Source: Gandjariella thermophila (GTDB lineage: Bacteria; Actinomycetota; Actinomycetes; Mycobacteriales; Pseudonocardiaceae). Taken from it: DNA of 64,000 nt. The notes beneath the pieces are model-generated. The model worked only from the letters and a program-made list of their open reading frames with translations. It did no database searches and was not told the origin of the DNA. Positions 1-8,634 of the stretch are shown piece by piece. The stretch is from the NCBI RefSeq assembly GCF_005405885.1, contig NZ_BJFL01000009.1, forward strand, positions 62,001-126,000. The letters are read 5' to 3'. Positions within the stretch are counted from its first letter, which is position 1, and each line of letters opens with the position of its first letter. Made by a program: the position numbers and the translations under genes.

Positions 1-819
1 TCCTCGACCGCCCAGGAGAGTCGGACCGCGCTGGTCAGGCGCGCCCGCAGGATGGTGAGGGCACTGGCCGAGGGATACCCGGGAGCGCACTGCGAACTGA
101 ACTTCACCAACCCCCTGGAGCTCGTGGTCGCGGTGATCCTCTCCGCCCAGTGCACCGACAAGCGGGTCAACGAGGTGACGCCGAAGGTGTTCGCCAGGTA
201 CCGCACCGCCGAGGACTACGCCGGCGCCGACCGTGCCGAACTGGAGGAGTTGCTCCGGCCGACCGGGTTCTTCCGGAGCAAGGCCAACTCGCTGATGGGG
301 CTCGGCGCCGCGCTGGTGGAACGGTTCGACGGCGAGCTGCCGGCCCGGATGTCCGACCTGGTCACGCTGCCCGGAGTCGGCCGCAAGACCGCGAACGTGG
401 TGCTCGGTAACGCCTTCGACGTCCCGGGGATCACCGTGGACACCCACTTCGCCCGGCTGGTCCGCCGCTGGCGGTGGACCGCCGAGACCGACCCGGTCAA
501 GATCGAGCACGCGGTCGGCGAGCTGGTGCCGCGCAAGGAGTGGACAATGCTCTCGCACCGGGTGATCTTCCACGGCCGGCGGGTCTGCCACTCGCGCCGG
601 CCAGCCTGCGGCGCCTGCTTCCTGGCGCCGGACTGCCCCTCCTCCGGGGAGGGCCCGGTCGATCCGGCGCAGGCCGCCAGGCTGGTCAAGGGGCCGGAGA
701 CGGAACACCTGCTGGCGCTGGCCGAGCGGGTCCGCGCCGGAGAGCGGCTGGGCCGGGCCAACAACGGCGGCAACGCGGACGACGGCGGCCGGGGCGGCAG
801 CGAGGCGGCTCCCCGATGA
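1..819 (+). CDS. nth: Endonuclease III (5' end outside window)
   Basis: DNA glycosylase/AP lyase of base-excision repair that removes oxidised pyrimidines and cuts the abasic site. The frame is open to the left edge. The first ATG is at 52, but the residues before it ([12 protein letters not shown]) look like the normal N-terminus of actinobacterial Nth, so the real start lies upstream. Counting from ATG 52, a helix-hairpin-helix [12 protein letters not shown] begins near residue 106 and carries the catalytic Lys. VDTHFARL holds the catalytic Asp. The [4Fe-4S] loop is a C-X6-C-X2-C-X5-C set ([17 protein letters not shown]). The tail is Gly/Arg/Ala-rich and low-complexity. The order nth, thioredoxin-like protein, Nudix, marP is the mycobacterial one. 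The stop codon overlaps the ATG of a small linker frame (ATGA, 816-819). Confidence 0.95.
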   Translation, partial: SSTAQESRTALVRRARRMVRALAEGYPGAHCELNFTNPLELVVAVILSAQCTDKRVNEVTPKVFARYRTAEDYAGADRAELEELLRPTGFFRSKANSLMGLGAALVERFDGELPARMSDLVTLPGVGRKTANVVLGNAFDVPGITVDTHFARLVRRWRWTAETDPVKIEHAVGELVPRKEWTMLSHRVIFHGRRVCHSRRPACGACFLAPDCPSSGEGPVDPAQAARLVKGPETEHLLALAERVRAGERLGRANNGGNADDGGRGGSEAAPR

Positions 820-932
820 CCGCGGTCGCGCGCGAACGCACGGAGACGAGCACCTCAGGCGGTGGTACCGAGAGCGACCGTCTCCGCGCGTCCCGGCCCC
901 GCGGCCGCGCGGAAAAGGAGGCGATCGGTTGA
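816..932 (+). CDS. Small linker ORF between nth and thioredoxin-like gene (38 aa)
   Basis: Opens on the nth stop (ATGA) and ends on TGA that overlaps the next gene's TTG start (TTGA, 929-932), so it fills the gap exactly. It encodes a 38-residue, Arg/Ser/Gly-rich peptide with no recognisable domain. Its last codons carry the AAGGAGG ribosome-binding site used by the following gene. The nth end GGCTCCCCGATG resembles the ends of the genes before two other linkers (GGCTCCCTGATG at 1549, GATGCTCCCTGATG at 35943). The likely role is to carry ribosomes to the next start. Whether the peptide itself matters is unknown. Confidence 0.4.
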   Translation: MTAVARERTETSTSGGGTESDRLRASRPRGRAEKEAIG

Positions 933-1558
933 GTTCACGGGCGCGCTGGGCCCTGGTGGCCGCCGTCGTGGTCGTCGCGGCGGCGGTCGCGCTATGGCCG
1001 TGGCTGCACCGGGGCGGCGGGGGCACCGCGATCCCGCCCGCGCCCACCGCGCCCTCGGTGGACACCGCCCCGCTGCGCGCGGCCGCCGCGTTGCGGCCCT
1101 GCCCGCGGCCCGCGCCGGGCGCCCAGACCGGCGGGCCGCTGCGCGACGCCACCGGCACCTGCCTGGCCACCGGTGACCCGGTGGACCTGGGCGCGGCACT
1201 GGCCGGACACCCGGCCCTGGTCAACGTGTGGGCCTCCTGGTGCCAGCCGTGCCGGGAGGAACTGCCCGCGCTGCAGGCCTATGCGGACCAGCCGGGCACG
1301 GTGCCGGTGGTCACCGTCCAGGTGCAGAGCACCCCGGCGGACGGCCTGAAGCTGCTGACCGACCTCGGCGTGCACCTCCCCACCGTGGCCGACTCGTCGG
1401 GAGCCGTTGGCAGGGCCCTGCGGCTGCCCAGCTACCTGCCGGTCAGCTACGTGGTGCGGCCGGACGGCTCGGTGGAGCAGGTGCGACCACCCACCCCGTT
1501 CGGCTCGCCGGACCAGGTACGCCAGGCGGTGTCCAGGTACCTGGGGGTGGCTCCCTGA
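929..1558 (+). CDS. Membrane-anchored TlpA/ResA-like thioredoxin
   Basis: Extracytoplasmic thiol-disulphide oxidoreductase of 209 residues, similar in place and form to the mycobacterial Rv3673c. The TTG start is supported by AAGGAGG seven bases upstream. Residues 6-24 form one transmembrane anchor (ARWALVAAVVVVAAAVALW), with the thioredoxin fold outside the membrane. The redox motif is WCQPC in ASWCQPCREELPALQ. An extra cysteine pair before the fold (LRPCPRP and GTCLATG) may form a structural disulphide. Its substrate is not evident. It is probably co-transcribed with nth, the Nudix gene and marP, and linker frames flank it on both sides. Confidence 0.88.
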   Translation: MSSRARWALVAAVVVVAAAVALWPWLHRGGGGTAIPPAPTAPSVDTAPLRAAAALRPCPRPAPGAQTGGPLRDATGTCLATGDPVDLGAALAGHPALVNVWASWCQPCREELPALQAYADQPGTVPVVTVQVQSTPADGLKLLTDLGVHLPTVADSSGAVGRALRLPSYLPVSYVVRPDGSVEQVRPPTPFGSPDQVRQAVSRYLGVAP

Positions 1559-1698
1559 TGCGTGCGTCACGCCGCGTCAGCCAACGTGACCACGACGCGC
1601 GCGAACTCGCGGAATGGGCGGACGCCGTGAGCGGCGGTGCGGGATTCCCGGGCGACGCGGTCGCGGCCGCGCGCGGACCGGCGGAGCGAGCAGCATGA
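1558..1698 (+). CDS. Small linker ORF, MRAS-type (46 aa)
   Basis: Starts on the stop of the thioredoxin gene (TGATG, 1556-1560) and ends on the ATGA that starts the Nudix gene (1695-1698). The 46-residue product begins MRASRRVSQRDHDARE. A closely related start, MRASSRGSQRGHGA, is encoded at the same kind of junction 34 kb away (35990-36031). The DNA from GGCTCCCTGATGCG at 1549 through CAACGTGACCACG is the best-conserved part. No domain is recognised. Conservation at two unrelated loci argues against chance; function is inferred as translational coupling or a domesticated repeat. Confidence 0.5.
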   Translation: MRASRRVSQRDHDARELAEWADAVSGGAGFPGDAVAAARGPAERAA

Positions 1699-2474
1699 GT
1701 TCGGGACCGCTGGCCGCCCCCGACGACGTCCCGGAGTGGCTGTCCGGGCTGGTGCGGTTGTCCGGTGAATTGGACGCCCGCACCTTCACCAGATTCGCGC
1801 CGCCCCGAGCCGACCGGATCCGCCCGGCATCCGTGTTGGTGTTGTTGGGTGAGGACGGCGCCGGCCCCGGCTCGGGCCCGGACGTCCTGCTGCTGCGCCG
1901 GGCCGACACGCTGCCCTCGCATCCGGGACAGGTGGCCTTCCCGGGGGGAGCCGCGGAGCGCGGCGACGCCGGTCCGGTGGCCACGGCGCTGCGCGAGGCG
2001 GAGGAGGAGGTGGGCGTGCGACCGGACGGCGTGCGCCCCGTCGCGCTGCTTCCCGAGCTGTACATCCCGGTGTCCGGGTTCCTGGTGACCCCGGTGCTGG
2101 CGCACTGGCGGGAGCCCTGCCCGGTGCACCCGGTCGACCCGGCGGAGACCAGTGCGGTGGCCCGGGTGCCCATCGCGGACCTGGCCAACCCGGCGAACCG
2201 GTTCCGGGTGCGGCACACCAGCGGCTACTACGGCCCGGCCTTCGCCCTGCCCGGGATGCTCGTCTGGGGCTTCACCGCGGGCCTGCTCACCGAACTACTC
2301 TCGCTTGCCGGCTGGGAGCGGCCGTGGGACGACACGGACCTCCGAGATCTCGACGCGGCTTGGCGTGCCGCCGAGGAAATGGGCCGGCGGCAGTCGCGGG
2401 ACGGCGACACCACCGGCCCCGGTGCCGGAGCGGATTCGCCTTCAGACTCGGAGGTGCGGCGTGAACTGGGTTGA
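1695..2474 (+). CDS. Nudix hydrolase, CoA diphosphatase type
   Basis: Predicted to hydrolyse CoA or acyl-CoA to phosphopantetheine and 3',5'-ADP. The 259-residue protein has the UPF0035 signature that marks CoA-type Nudix enzymes (SHPGQVAFPGG), followed by a Nudix box ending REAEEEVGV near residue 105. The ATG overlaps the stop of the linker frame before it. The 3' end overlaps the marP start by 14 bases, so the genes are translationally coupled. The C-terminal 40 residues are Gly/Asp/Ser-rich and probably disordered. The mycobacterial counterpart is Rv3672c. Confidence 0.9.
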   Translation: MSSGPLAAPDDVPEWLSGLVRLSGELDARTFTRFAPPRADRIRPASVLVLLGEDGAGPGSGPDVLLLRRADTLPSHPGQVAFPGGAAERGDAGPVATALREAEEEVGVRPDGVRPVALLPELYIPVSGFLVTPVLAHWREPCPVHPVDPAETSAVARVPIADLANPANRFRVRHTSGYYGPAFALPGMLVWGFTAGLLTELLSLAGWERPWDDTDLRDLDAAWRAAEEMGRRQSRDGDTTGPGAGADSPSDSEVRRELG

Positions 2475-3645
2475 CCTGCTGGTGATCACCCTCGCGGTGC
2501 TCGCCGCCGTCTCCGGCGCCAGGCAGGGCATGGTTACCGCGCTGCCCGCGTTCGCCGGCGTGCTCGGCGGCGCGATCCTCGGTGTCCGGGTGGCGCCGCT
2601 GGTGGTGGACCAGTTCTCCTCGGTCGCCACCCGGGTGTCCTTCGCGGTGGCCATCGTCGTGCTGCTGGTCGCGCTGGGCGAGACGCTCGGCGTCTATGTC
2701 GGCCGGGCGATCAAGCGGCATGTCAACCGCACCCCGCTGACCGGGGTGGACAACGCGCTGGGCGCGGTGGTGCAGGGCGCGGTGGTGTTCGTGGTGGCGT
2801 GGCTGATCGCGCTGCCGCTCACCTCCGTGGTCGGCCTGCCCGGGCTGGCCGGCGCGATCAACCGGTCCGCCGTCCTCGGCACGGTCAACTCGATGATGCC
2901 CGCCGAGGCCCAGCAGTTGCCCGGCGAGCTGCGGCAACTGCTGGACGTGTCCGGCTTCCCCGCCGCGATCGACCCGTTCGCCCGGACCCCGATCGCCGAC
3001 GTCAGCCCGCCGGACACCGCGTTGCAGAACAGCGCCGTGGTGAACCGGGTGCGGCCCAGCGTGCTCAAGGTGCGCGGCCGCGCGCCGTCCTGCTCGCGGG
3101 CCCTGGAAGGCAGCGGGTTCGTCATCGCGCCGCAGCGGGTGATGACCAACGCGCACGTGGTCGCCGGAACGGACGAGGCCCTGGTCGAGGTCGGCCGCGG
3201 TGAGCTGGAGGCGCGGGTCGTCTACTACGACCCCGAGGTGGACGTGGCGGTGCTCGCCGTCCCCGACCTCACCGCCGCGCCGCTGACCTTCGACGACCGG
3301 GCCGCCACCAGCGGCGAGAACGCCGTGGTGCTGGGCTACCCGCTGGACGGCCCGTACACGGCGTCGCCGGCGAGGGTGCGCGAACGCATCCAACTCCGCG
3401 GCCCGGACATCTACGACGCCAGGACCGTGACCAGGGACGTCTACACGGTGCGGGCCACGGTGCGCAGCGGGAACTCCGGAGGGCCGCTGATCGACCCGCA
3501 GGGCAGGGTGCTCGGCGTGGTGTTCGGCGCAGCGGTGGACGACCCGGAGACCGGGTTCGTGCTGACCGCCAGGCAGGTGGCCGCCGCGGCGTCCGCGGCA
3601 TCGGACCTCAACCGGAAGGTGTCCACCGGCAGTTGCGCCACCTGA
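2461..3645 (+). CDS. marP: MarP-like membrane serine protease
   Basis: Periplasm-facing trypsin-like protease which in mycobacteria supports acid resistance. The 394-residue protein has four hydrophobic segments in its N-terminal CvpA-like half (about residues 3-130), then a trypsin fold. The triad is visible: His in TNAHVVAG, Asp in PEVDVAVLAV and Ser in RSGNSGGPL. Two cysteines (PSCSRA before the protease domain and SCAT at the extreme C-terminus) match the disulphide that stabilises MarP. The GTG start at 2461 lies inside the 3' end of the Nudix gene and places the first membrane segment immediately after the initiator. Confidence 0.93.
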   Translation: MNWVDLLVITLAVLAAVSGARQGMVTALPAFAGVLGGAILGVRVAPLVVDQFSSVATRVSFAVAIVVLLVALGETLGVYVGRAIKRHVNRTPLTGVDNALGAVVQGAVVFVVAWLIALPLTSVVGLPGLAGAINRSAVLGTVNSMMPAEAQQLPGELRQLLDVSGFPAAIDPFARTPIADVSPPDTALQNSAVVNRVRPSVLKVRGRAPSCSRALEGSGFVIAPQRVMTNAHVVAGTDEALVEVGRGELEARVVYYDPEVDVAVLAVPDLTAAPLTFDDRAATSGENAVVLGYPLDGPYTASPARVRERIQLRGPDIYDARTVTRDVYTVRATVRSGNSGGPLIDPQGRVLGVVFGAAVDDPETGFVLTARQVAAAASAASDLNRKVSTGSCAT

Positions 3646-3697
3646 CTTGCGAAACCTCGGGTTGCTGTCGTCGGTGTCTGATTCGGGCCGGACGGGG

Positions 3698-4717
3698 TCA
3701 GCTCGCGTCTGGGTCGGGGCGGTGCGCGAGGAACTCCACGAGCAGCCGGCTGACCGTGTGCGGGTCCTCCTCGTGCGGAAAGTGGCCGACCTCGGCCAGC
3801 GGTTGGTAGCGGGAGTGCGGGCCGCGCCAGCCGGCCGAGGCCTGCGCGGTGGCCGGCAGCATGCACCGGTCCAGCGCGCCGTGCAGTTGCAGCACGGGCA
3901 CCGTGAGCCGGCGTTCGATCGCCTCGGCGAACCGGCGCCCCTCGCCGCGCAGCTGCGAGCGCACCGCCCAGCGGTAGTACTCCAGCGCGCTGTGCGCGAC
4001 GCCCTGGACCAGCATCGCCTCCCGGTTCCGCCGCGCCACCTCGGCGAACTCCGGATCCAGCGGCCACTTCGGGCCGGACCAGGCGCGCATCAGCCGCTCC
4101 ACCGCGGCGGCGCGCTCCCGGGTGAGGTGCCGTTCCGGCAGCAGCGGTGCCTGGAACCGCAGCAGGTGGCCGGCCGCCCGCGCCTGGCTGTGCCCGTACC
4201 GCCGGGCCGCGGTGCGCCAGAACGCGCTGCGCAGCGCGAGCGGGTGCGGCGCGGCCAGCACGGCCAGCGAGCGGACCAGCCGCGCGTGCATCGCGGCCAC
4301 CGTCCAGGCCAGCATGCCGCCCCAGGCGTGCCCGACGAGGTCCGCCCGCCGCTCGCCCAGCGCCTTGATCAGCCCGGCCACGTCACCGGAGAGCGTCCAG
4401 CCGTCGTAGCCGCGCGGCGGCTTGTCCGAGTCGCCGTAGCCGCGCAGGTCCACCGCGACCGCCCGGTAGCCGGCCTCGGCCAGCGCGGTGATCTGGTGCC
4501 GCCACGCCCACCAGAACTCCGGGAAGCCGTGCAGCAGCAGCACCAGCGGACCGTCGCCGGCCTCGGCCACGTGCAGCCGGATGCCGTTCGCGGAGACGTC
4601 GCGGTGGCTCCACGGGCCGCTGATCCGGACCGTGGACGGGTCGGGGGGAACTCGCACGCCTGCCCGCCGCGCCGGCTGCCCGCGGTCAGGACTCCGGGGC
4701 GCCGGCGGTGTGGTCAC
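3698..4717 (-). CDS. Epoxide-hydrolase-like alpha/beta hydrolase, nucleophile missing
   Basis: 339-residue alpha/beta hydrolase in the position of mycobacterial ephE (next to marP). It has the oxyanion motif HGFPEFWWAW, the strand RAVAVDLRGYGDS and the late His in EVGHFPHEEDP. The nucleophile elbow reads GHAWGG, where true epoxide hydrolases have GHDWGG, so the catalytic Asp is Ala. It therefore either lacks epoxide hydrolase activity or uses other chemistry. The GTG start at 4717 overlaps the end of the holin-X gene by 32 bases, implying coupled translation. Confidence 0.85.
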   Translation of the reverse strand: MTTPPAPRSPDRGQPARRAGVRVPPDPSTVRISGPWSHRDVSANGIRLHVAEAGDGPLVLLLHGFPEFWWAWRHQITALAEAGYRAVAVDLRGYGDSDKPPRGYDGWTLSGDVAGLIKALGERRADLVGHAWGGMLAWTVAAMHARLVRSLAVLAAPHPLALRSAFWRTAARRYGHSQARAAGHLLRFQAPLLPERHLTRERAAAVERLMRAWSGPKWPLDPEFAEVARRNREAMLVQGVAHSALEYYRWAVRSQLRGEGRRFAEAIERRLTVPVLQLHGALDRCMLPATAQASAGWRGPHSRYQPLAEVGHFPHEEDPHTVSRLLVEFLAHRPDPDAS

Positions 4718-5186
4718 CCCGGTGCCGCAGCGCCGCCGCGGTGTCTCTGACGCTGCTGATGGTGCGTTCCGGAGCCCGGATACGGCGCACCTTGCGATAG
4801 CCGAGCAGCGCGAACAGGCCGGCGGTGAGCAGCATCACACCGAACACGATGCCGAACGACGCCGACCGGTACAGCCCCAGGTCGGCGAGCAGCTCGGCGA
4901 TCGCGAAGAAGAAGAAGAACGAGCTGAACACCAGGACGGCCAGCGCGATGGTGAAGTAGACGCTGCCCCGGAGACCCTTGCGGAACTCGCCGGCGATCTC
5001 CGACCGTGCCAGCTCCACCTCGGCCCTGATCAGCGTGGACAGGTGGGTGGTGGCGTCACGGACCAGCTCGCCGATCGACTGCTCGCCCGGATCGGTCGAG
5101 TTGTCGGCGGACAGCGGAATCGACGGAATCGGGGGAACCCCGTTCCCCCCGTGGCTGCCGTTGGAATGGTGCTGGGCGCGGGTCAC
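4686..5186 (-). CDS. Holin-X-type (PF07332-like) membrane protein
   Basis: 166-residue protein resembling the actinobacterial Holin-X family; despite the name these are housekeeping membrane proteins of unknown role. After a Gly/Ser/Pro-rich head comes a conserved helix with ELVRDATTHLSTLIRAEVELA, then two transmembrane segments (VYFTIALAVLVFSSFFFFFAI and FGIVFGVMLLTAGLFALLGY) and a basic tail. The GTG at 5186 is chosen because the frame upstream is Arg-rich and unlike the family; a farther start at 5405 remains possible. It lies just upstream of the ephE-like gene, as in mycobacteria. Confidence 0.82.
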   Translation of the reverse strand: MTRAQHHSNGSHGGNGVPPIPSIPLSADNSTDPGEQSIGELVRDATTHLSTLIRAEVELARSEIAGEFRKGLRGSVYFTIALAVLVFSSFFFFFAIAELLADLGLYRSASFGIVFGVMLLTAGLFALLGYRKVRRIRAPERTISSVRDTAAALRHRGDHTAGAPES

Positions 5187-5241
5187 CGGGTCATCGTGCC
5201 ATGCACGCTTCCGGCCGTTCGGCTGGCCGCGCCATCGGAGC

Positions 5242-5277
5242 CTGTTCGGAAGGTGCGCCGCGATCACGTCGCCGGGC
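5242..5277 (-). repeat. Dispersed repeat copy A upstream of the holin-X gene
   Basis: On the minus strand this reads CCCGGCGACGTGATCGCGGC followed by GCACCTTCCGAACAG. It matches copy B at 58071-58109 with few differences and an extra base pair in the TTCCGGAACA core. Both copies lie 28-56 bases upstream of a minus-strand start codon of a membrane-protein gene. Function unknown. Confidence 0.6.
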
Positions 5278-5383
5278 TCGGCATGGCATGGCCCGGCGGG
5301 TCGGGCCGGTGCGGAGCCCCGCCGCCGCGTTCCCTGGCTGGTCCTGCGGTTTCCCCTGTTCCGGAACAGGCTGTCAGCACGAA

Positions 5384-5415
5384 GCGGCCCCCGGTGCCTG
5401 GGCACCGGGGGCCGC
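5384..5415 (-). terminator. Strong hairpin downstream of acs
   Basis: Perfect 15-bp inverted repeat, GCGGCCCCCGGTGCC and its complement, with a two-base centre. It lies 78 bases after the acs stop. No U-tract is visible, which is normal for high-GC actinomycete terminators. Confidence 0.75.
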
Positions 5416-5492
5416 TCCGCCCGCGCGACAGTTGGCTTCCGTGCCTGTTCCCGCCCGGCGGTGTCGCCACGTCCGGCCGGGCGAACGGGCGG

Positions 5493-7478
5493 TCAGTCGT
5501 CGCCGCTGGACTTGGCCAGGCCGCTCTTGATCAGGTCCATCACGGAGGAGTCCTGCAGCGTGGTGACGTCGCCGAGCTGGCGGTTCTCCGCGACGTCGCG
5601 CAGCAGCCGGCGCATGATCTTGCCGGACCGGGTCTTGGGCAGCTCCGGCACGACCATGATCTGCCTCGGCTTGGCGATCGGGCCGATCTCCTTGGCCACG
5701 TGGTCGCGCAGTTCCTTGACCAGCGCGGCGCCCTCCTCCTCGGAGCTGGCGCCGCCGCGGAGGATCACGAACGCGACGATGCCCTGGCCGGTGGTCGGGT
5801 CGGTGGCGCCGACCACCGCGGCCTCGGCCACCCTCGGGTGCGAGACCAGCGCGGACTCCACCTCGGTGGTGGAGATCCGGTGCCCGGACACGTTCATCAC
5901 GTCGTCCACTCGGCCGAGCAGCCAGACCGCGCCGTCGCTGTCGTACTTCGCGCCGTCACCGGCGAAGTAGAAGCCCTGGGCGGCGAACCGCGACCAGTAG
6001 GTCTCCCGGTAGCGCTGCTCGTCGCCCCAGACGCCGCGCAGCATCGACGGCCACGGCTTGTCCAGCACCAGGTAGCCGCCGCCGCCCTTGCCGACCGGGG
6101 TGCCGGTGTCGTCGACGACCCGGGCGGAGACGCCGGGCAGCGGCGCCATCGCGGAACCCGGCTTCGCCGCGGTGACACCGGGCAGCGGCGAGATCATGAT
6201 CGCCCCGGTCTCGGTCTGCCACCAGGTGTCCACGATCGGGCAGCGGTTGCCGCCGATGTGCTCCCGGTACCACATCCACGCCTCGGGGTTGATCGGCTCG
6301 CCGACGCTGCCCAGCACCCGCAGCGAGGACAGGTCGAACTTGGCCGGGATGTCGTGGCCCCACTTCATGAACGTGCGGATCAGGGTGGGCGCGGTGTAGT
6401 AGATGGAGACCTTGTACTTCTGCACGATCTCCCAGTGCCGGCCCTCGTGCGGGGTGTTCGGCGTGCCCTCGTAGACGACCTGGGTCACGCGGTTGGCCAG
6501 CGGGCCGTAGACGATGTAGGAGTGCCCGGTCACCCAGCCGATGTCCGCGGTGCACCAGTACACGTCCTGGCCGGGCTTGTGGTCGAAGACCACGTTGTGG
6601 GTGTATGCGCACTGGGTGAGGTAGCCGCCCGAGGTGTGCAGGATGCCCTTGGGCCTTCCGGTGGTGCCCGACGTGTAGAGGATGTACAGCGGGTGTTCGG
6701 AGTCGAACGCCTGCGGGGTGTGCTCCTCCGACTGGCCCTCCACGACGTCGTGCCACCACAGGTCGCGGCCCTCGGTCCAGTCGACCTCGGTGCCGGTGCG
6801 GCGGACCACCAGCACGTTGCGCACCGTCGGGGTCTTGGCCACCGCCTCGTCCACCGCGGGCTTCAGCGGCGCCGGGTTGCCCCGCCGGTACTGGCCGTCC
6901 GTGGTGATCACCAGCTTGGCCTCGGCGTCCTCGATGCGGGAGCGCAGCGCCTCCGCGGAGAAGCCGCCGAAGACCACGCTGTGGGTCAGGCCGAGCCGCG
7001 CGCAGGCGAGCATGGAGAAGATCGCCTCGGGGATCATCGGCATGTAGATGGCCACCCGGTCACCGGTCTCCAGGCCGAGTGACAGCAACGCGTTGGCGGT
7101 CTTGCTCACCTCGCGCTTGAGGTCGGCGTAGGTGATGGTGCGGGTGTCCCCGGGCTCGCCCTCCCAGTGGATCGCGACCTGGTCGCCGTGGCCGTCGTCG
7201 ACGTGCCGGTCGACGCAGTTGTAGGCCACGTTCAGCCGGCCGCCGACGAACCACTTCGCGAAGGGCGCGTTGGACCAGTCCAGCACCTGGCTCCACCGCG
7301 TCTCCCAGTGCAGCCGCTCGGCCTGCTTGGCCCAGAACGCCTCACGGTCGGTGGCTGCCTCCTCGTACAGCGAGGCGTCCGCGTTGGCCTGCTTGGCGAA
7401 CTCCTCGCTGGGTGGAAAGGCCCTGCTCTCGGTGAGCAGGTTGTCCAGAGCGGTGCTCTGGTCCGACGGCTGGGTCAT
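5493..7478 (-). CDS. acs: Acetyl-CoA synthetase (AMP-forming)
   Basis: Converts acetate, ATP and CoA to acetyl-CoA in the cytoplasm. The 661-residue length is normal. It has the adenylate motif [12 protein letters not shown], the WWQTETG core, and the C-terminal [10 protein letters not shown] with the Lys that Pat-type acetyltransferases modify, so post-translational control is likely. The ATG is preceded by AGGAGG seven bases away. The gene follows satP on the same strand, so uptake and activation of acetate are adjacent, but a strong hairpin between them suggests separate transcripts. Confidence 0.97.
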   Translation of the reverse strand: MTQPSDQSTALDNLLTESRAFPPSEEFAKQANADASLYEEAATDREAFWAKQAERLHWETRWSQVLDWSNAPFAKWFVGGRLNVAYNCVDRHVDDGHGDQVAIHWEGEPGDTRTITYADLKREVSKTANALLSLGLETGDRVAIYMPMIPEAIFSMLACARLGLTHSVVFGGFSAEALRSRIEDAEAKLVITTDGQYRRGNPAPLKPAVDEAVAKTPTVRNVLVVRRTGTEVDWTEGRDLWWHDVVEGQSEEHTPQAFDSEHPLYILYTSGTTGRPKGILHTSGGYLTQCAYTHNVVFDHKPGQDVYWCTADIGWVTGHSYIVYGPLANRVTQVVYEGTPNTPHEGRHWEIVQKYKVSIYYTAPTLIRTFMKWGHDIPAKFDLSSLRVLGSVGEPINPEAWMWYREHIGGNRCPIVDTWWQTETGAIMISPLPGVTAAKPGSAMAPLPGVSARVVDDTGTPVGKGGGGYLVLDKPWPSMLRGVWGDEQRYRETYWSRFAAQGFYFAGDGAKYDSDGAVWLLGRVDDVMNVSGHRISTTEVESALVSHPRVAEAAVVGATDPTTGQGIVAFVILRGGASSEEEGAALVKELRDHVAKEIGPIAKPRQIMVVPELPKTRSGKIMRRLLRDVAENRQLGDVTTLQDSSVMDLIKSGLAKSSGDD

Positions 7479-7599
7479 CTGCCGACCTCCTGATACGTCA
7501 TTACTCGTCGCGAGGGCCTCCTCGGGCCGGTTCCAGACCGTAGTGCGATCCGCCCCGCCCCGACAGGCCCCTTGCCCAAAAAGGTCCAGACCATTACGT

Positions 7600-7638
7600 G
7601 GCCCTGGTCGGCGGCCGTCAAGACCGCCGACCAGGGCC
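7600..7638 (-). terminator. Hairpin downstream of satP
   Basis: Perfect 15-bp stem (GGCCCTGGTCGGCGG with CCGCCGACCAGGGCC) and nine-base loop, 24 bases past the satP stop. It is likely the satP terminator, leaving acs with its own promoter in 7479-7599. Confidence 0.8.
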
Positions 7639-7661
7639 GCACAAGGGCGCGGTGGTGCGGG

Positions 7662-8285
7662 TTAGGCGGTCTTCGGCGTCAGCGGAACGACCGGAAGCAC
7701 GGTGCGCTTGAAGGTGAAGTTGGTGACTCCGGCGAACGAGGTGTACCAGGCGAGCACCGCGGTGATCAGACCGAGGTACCCACCGACGTGCGCGATCGAC
7801 TTGGTCCCGGTGAACTCCCCGACGGTCAGCGCCAGGAAGGTCAGCGTCAGGAACACGAAGACGCTCAACACCGCACCGTTGACCTGCACCGCCGCCACGG
7901 TCATGTAGGCGGTGAAGATGGTCCAGCCCAGCAGGTAGATCCCGGTGGCCTTGGCCGAGTTGGCACCGAGCGACGGCTCGATGTACTTGGCGTAGGCCGC
8001 GAAGGACAGCCAGAACGCGCCGTAGGAGGTGAAGGCCAGCGCACCGAAGGTGTTGGCCTTGCGGAACTCCCACATGCCGGCCATGAACTGGCTCAGCCCT
8101 CCGTAGAACAGCGCGAGCGGCAGCACGACCGCCTTGAGCTTCTCATCGGCGACGAGTCCCGAGTTGAATGCGCTCAACACGAACGTCGTCATGGCGAACG
8201 CGGCGAGGCCCAGCGGCCCCGGGTCTGCGATATGCGCGGTGGGATCAGCCTGTGGGGTCTCGCTGACGACGTCCTTGGTTGCCAT
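7662..8285 (-). CDS. satP: Acetate/succinate transporter, GPR1/FUN34/YaaH family
   Basis: 207-residue inner-membrane protein with six predicted helices and the family motif near the N-terminus in the form DPGPLGLAAFA (usually NPxPLGL). YaaH/SatP proteins take up acetate and succinate with protons. The ATG is preceded by GGAGAAGGA. Its position next to acs supports acetate as the substrate. Confidence 0.92.
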   Translation of the reverse strand: MATKDVVSETPQADPTAHIADPGPLGLAAFAMTTFVLSAFNSGLVADEKLKAVVLPLALFYGGLSQFMAGMWEFRKANTFGALAFTSYGAFWLSFAAYAKYIEPSLGANSAKATGIYLLGWTIFTAYMTVAAVQVNGAVLSVFVFLTLTFLALTVGEFTGTKSIAHVGGYLGLITAVLAWYTSFAGVTNFTFKRTVLPVVPLTPKTA

Positions 8286-8634
8286 GTCCTTCTCCTCCCC
8301 GACCTTTCCAGGGTTCGGCTGCGGTGGTGACCTGTGCGGTCCACGGCGCTGCGACGGTCACTCGTCCGACCGCCAAGTTGCGGCGCAGTGGTGACCCACT
8401 GCACTCCTGGCGTAGTCCCTCCGGGTGGATCATGTGAACAACTGATCGATGACCGGAGAGTTGTGTGCGGTAAGCGGTACGTTCGGCCGCATAGGTTCAC
8501 CTGAACGGCTCAGTCTGATCTCCGTTTGAGTGGGTATCGAGAGAGTGATCGGGCCGTGCGTGTTGCCGGCGGGTTACGCCGACCGGCCGAGGTGGTCGGC
8601 GGAGGTCGGGGGCGCACGGGGTACTGTCGTGACC
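8286..8634. other. Divergent intergenic region satP / Fic-like gene
   Basis: About 350 bases with no supported gene; promoters for both directions must be here. An inverted repeat ACAACT / AGTTGT (8438-8443 and 8459-8464) and a short GTTCACCTGAAC palindrome near 8495 are operator-like but unassigned. A possible -10 (TACTGT, 8622-8627) sits just before the GTG of the next gene, which would give a very short or absent leader. Confidence 0.4.

Larger units (their letters stand above)
5187..5492. other. Intergenic stretch between holin-X and acs: dispersed repeat, palindrome, terminator
   Basis: No gene is supported. It holds, from low to high coordinate, a repeat copy shared with 58071-58109 (5242-5277), a perfect 16-bp palindrome CCTGTTCCGGAACAGG (5355-5370), and the acs terminator hairpin (5384-5415). 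Both genes flanking it are on the minus strand, so the promoter of the holin-X operon must also lie here. Confidence 0.6.

Noticed and set aside
4488-7082. Plus-strand open frame of 864 codons opposite acs
   Set aside because: Composition-driven antisense frame; acs is well supported.
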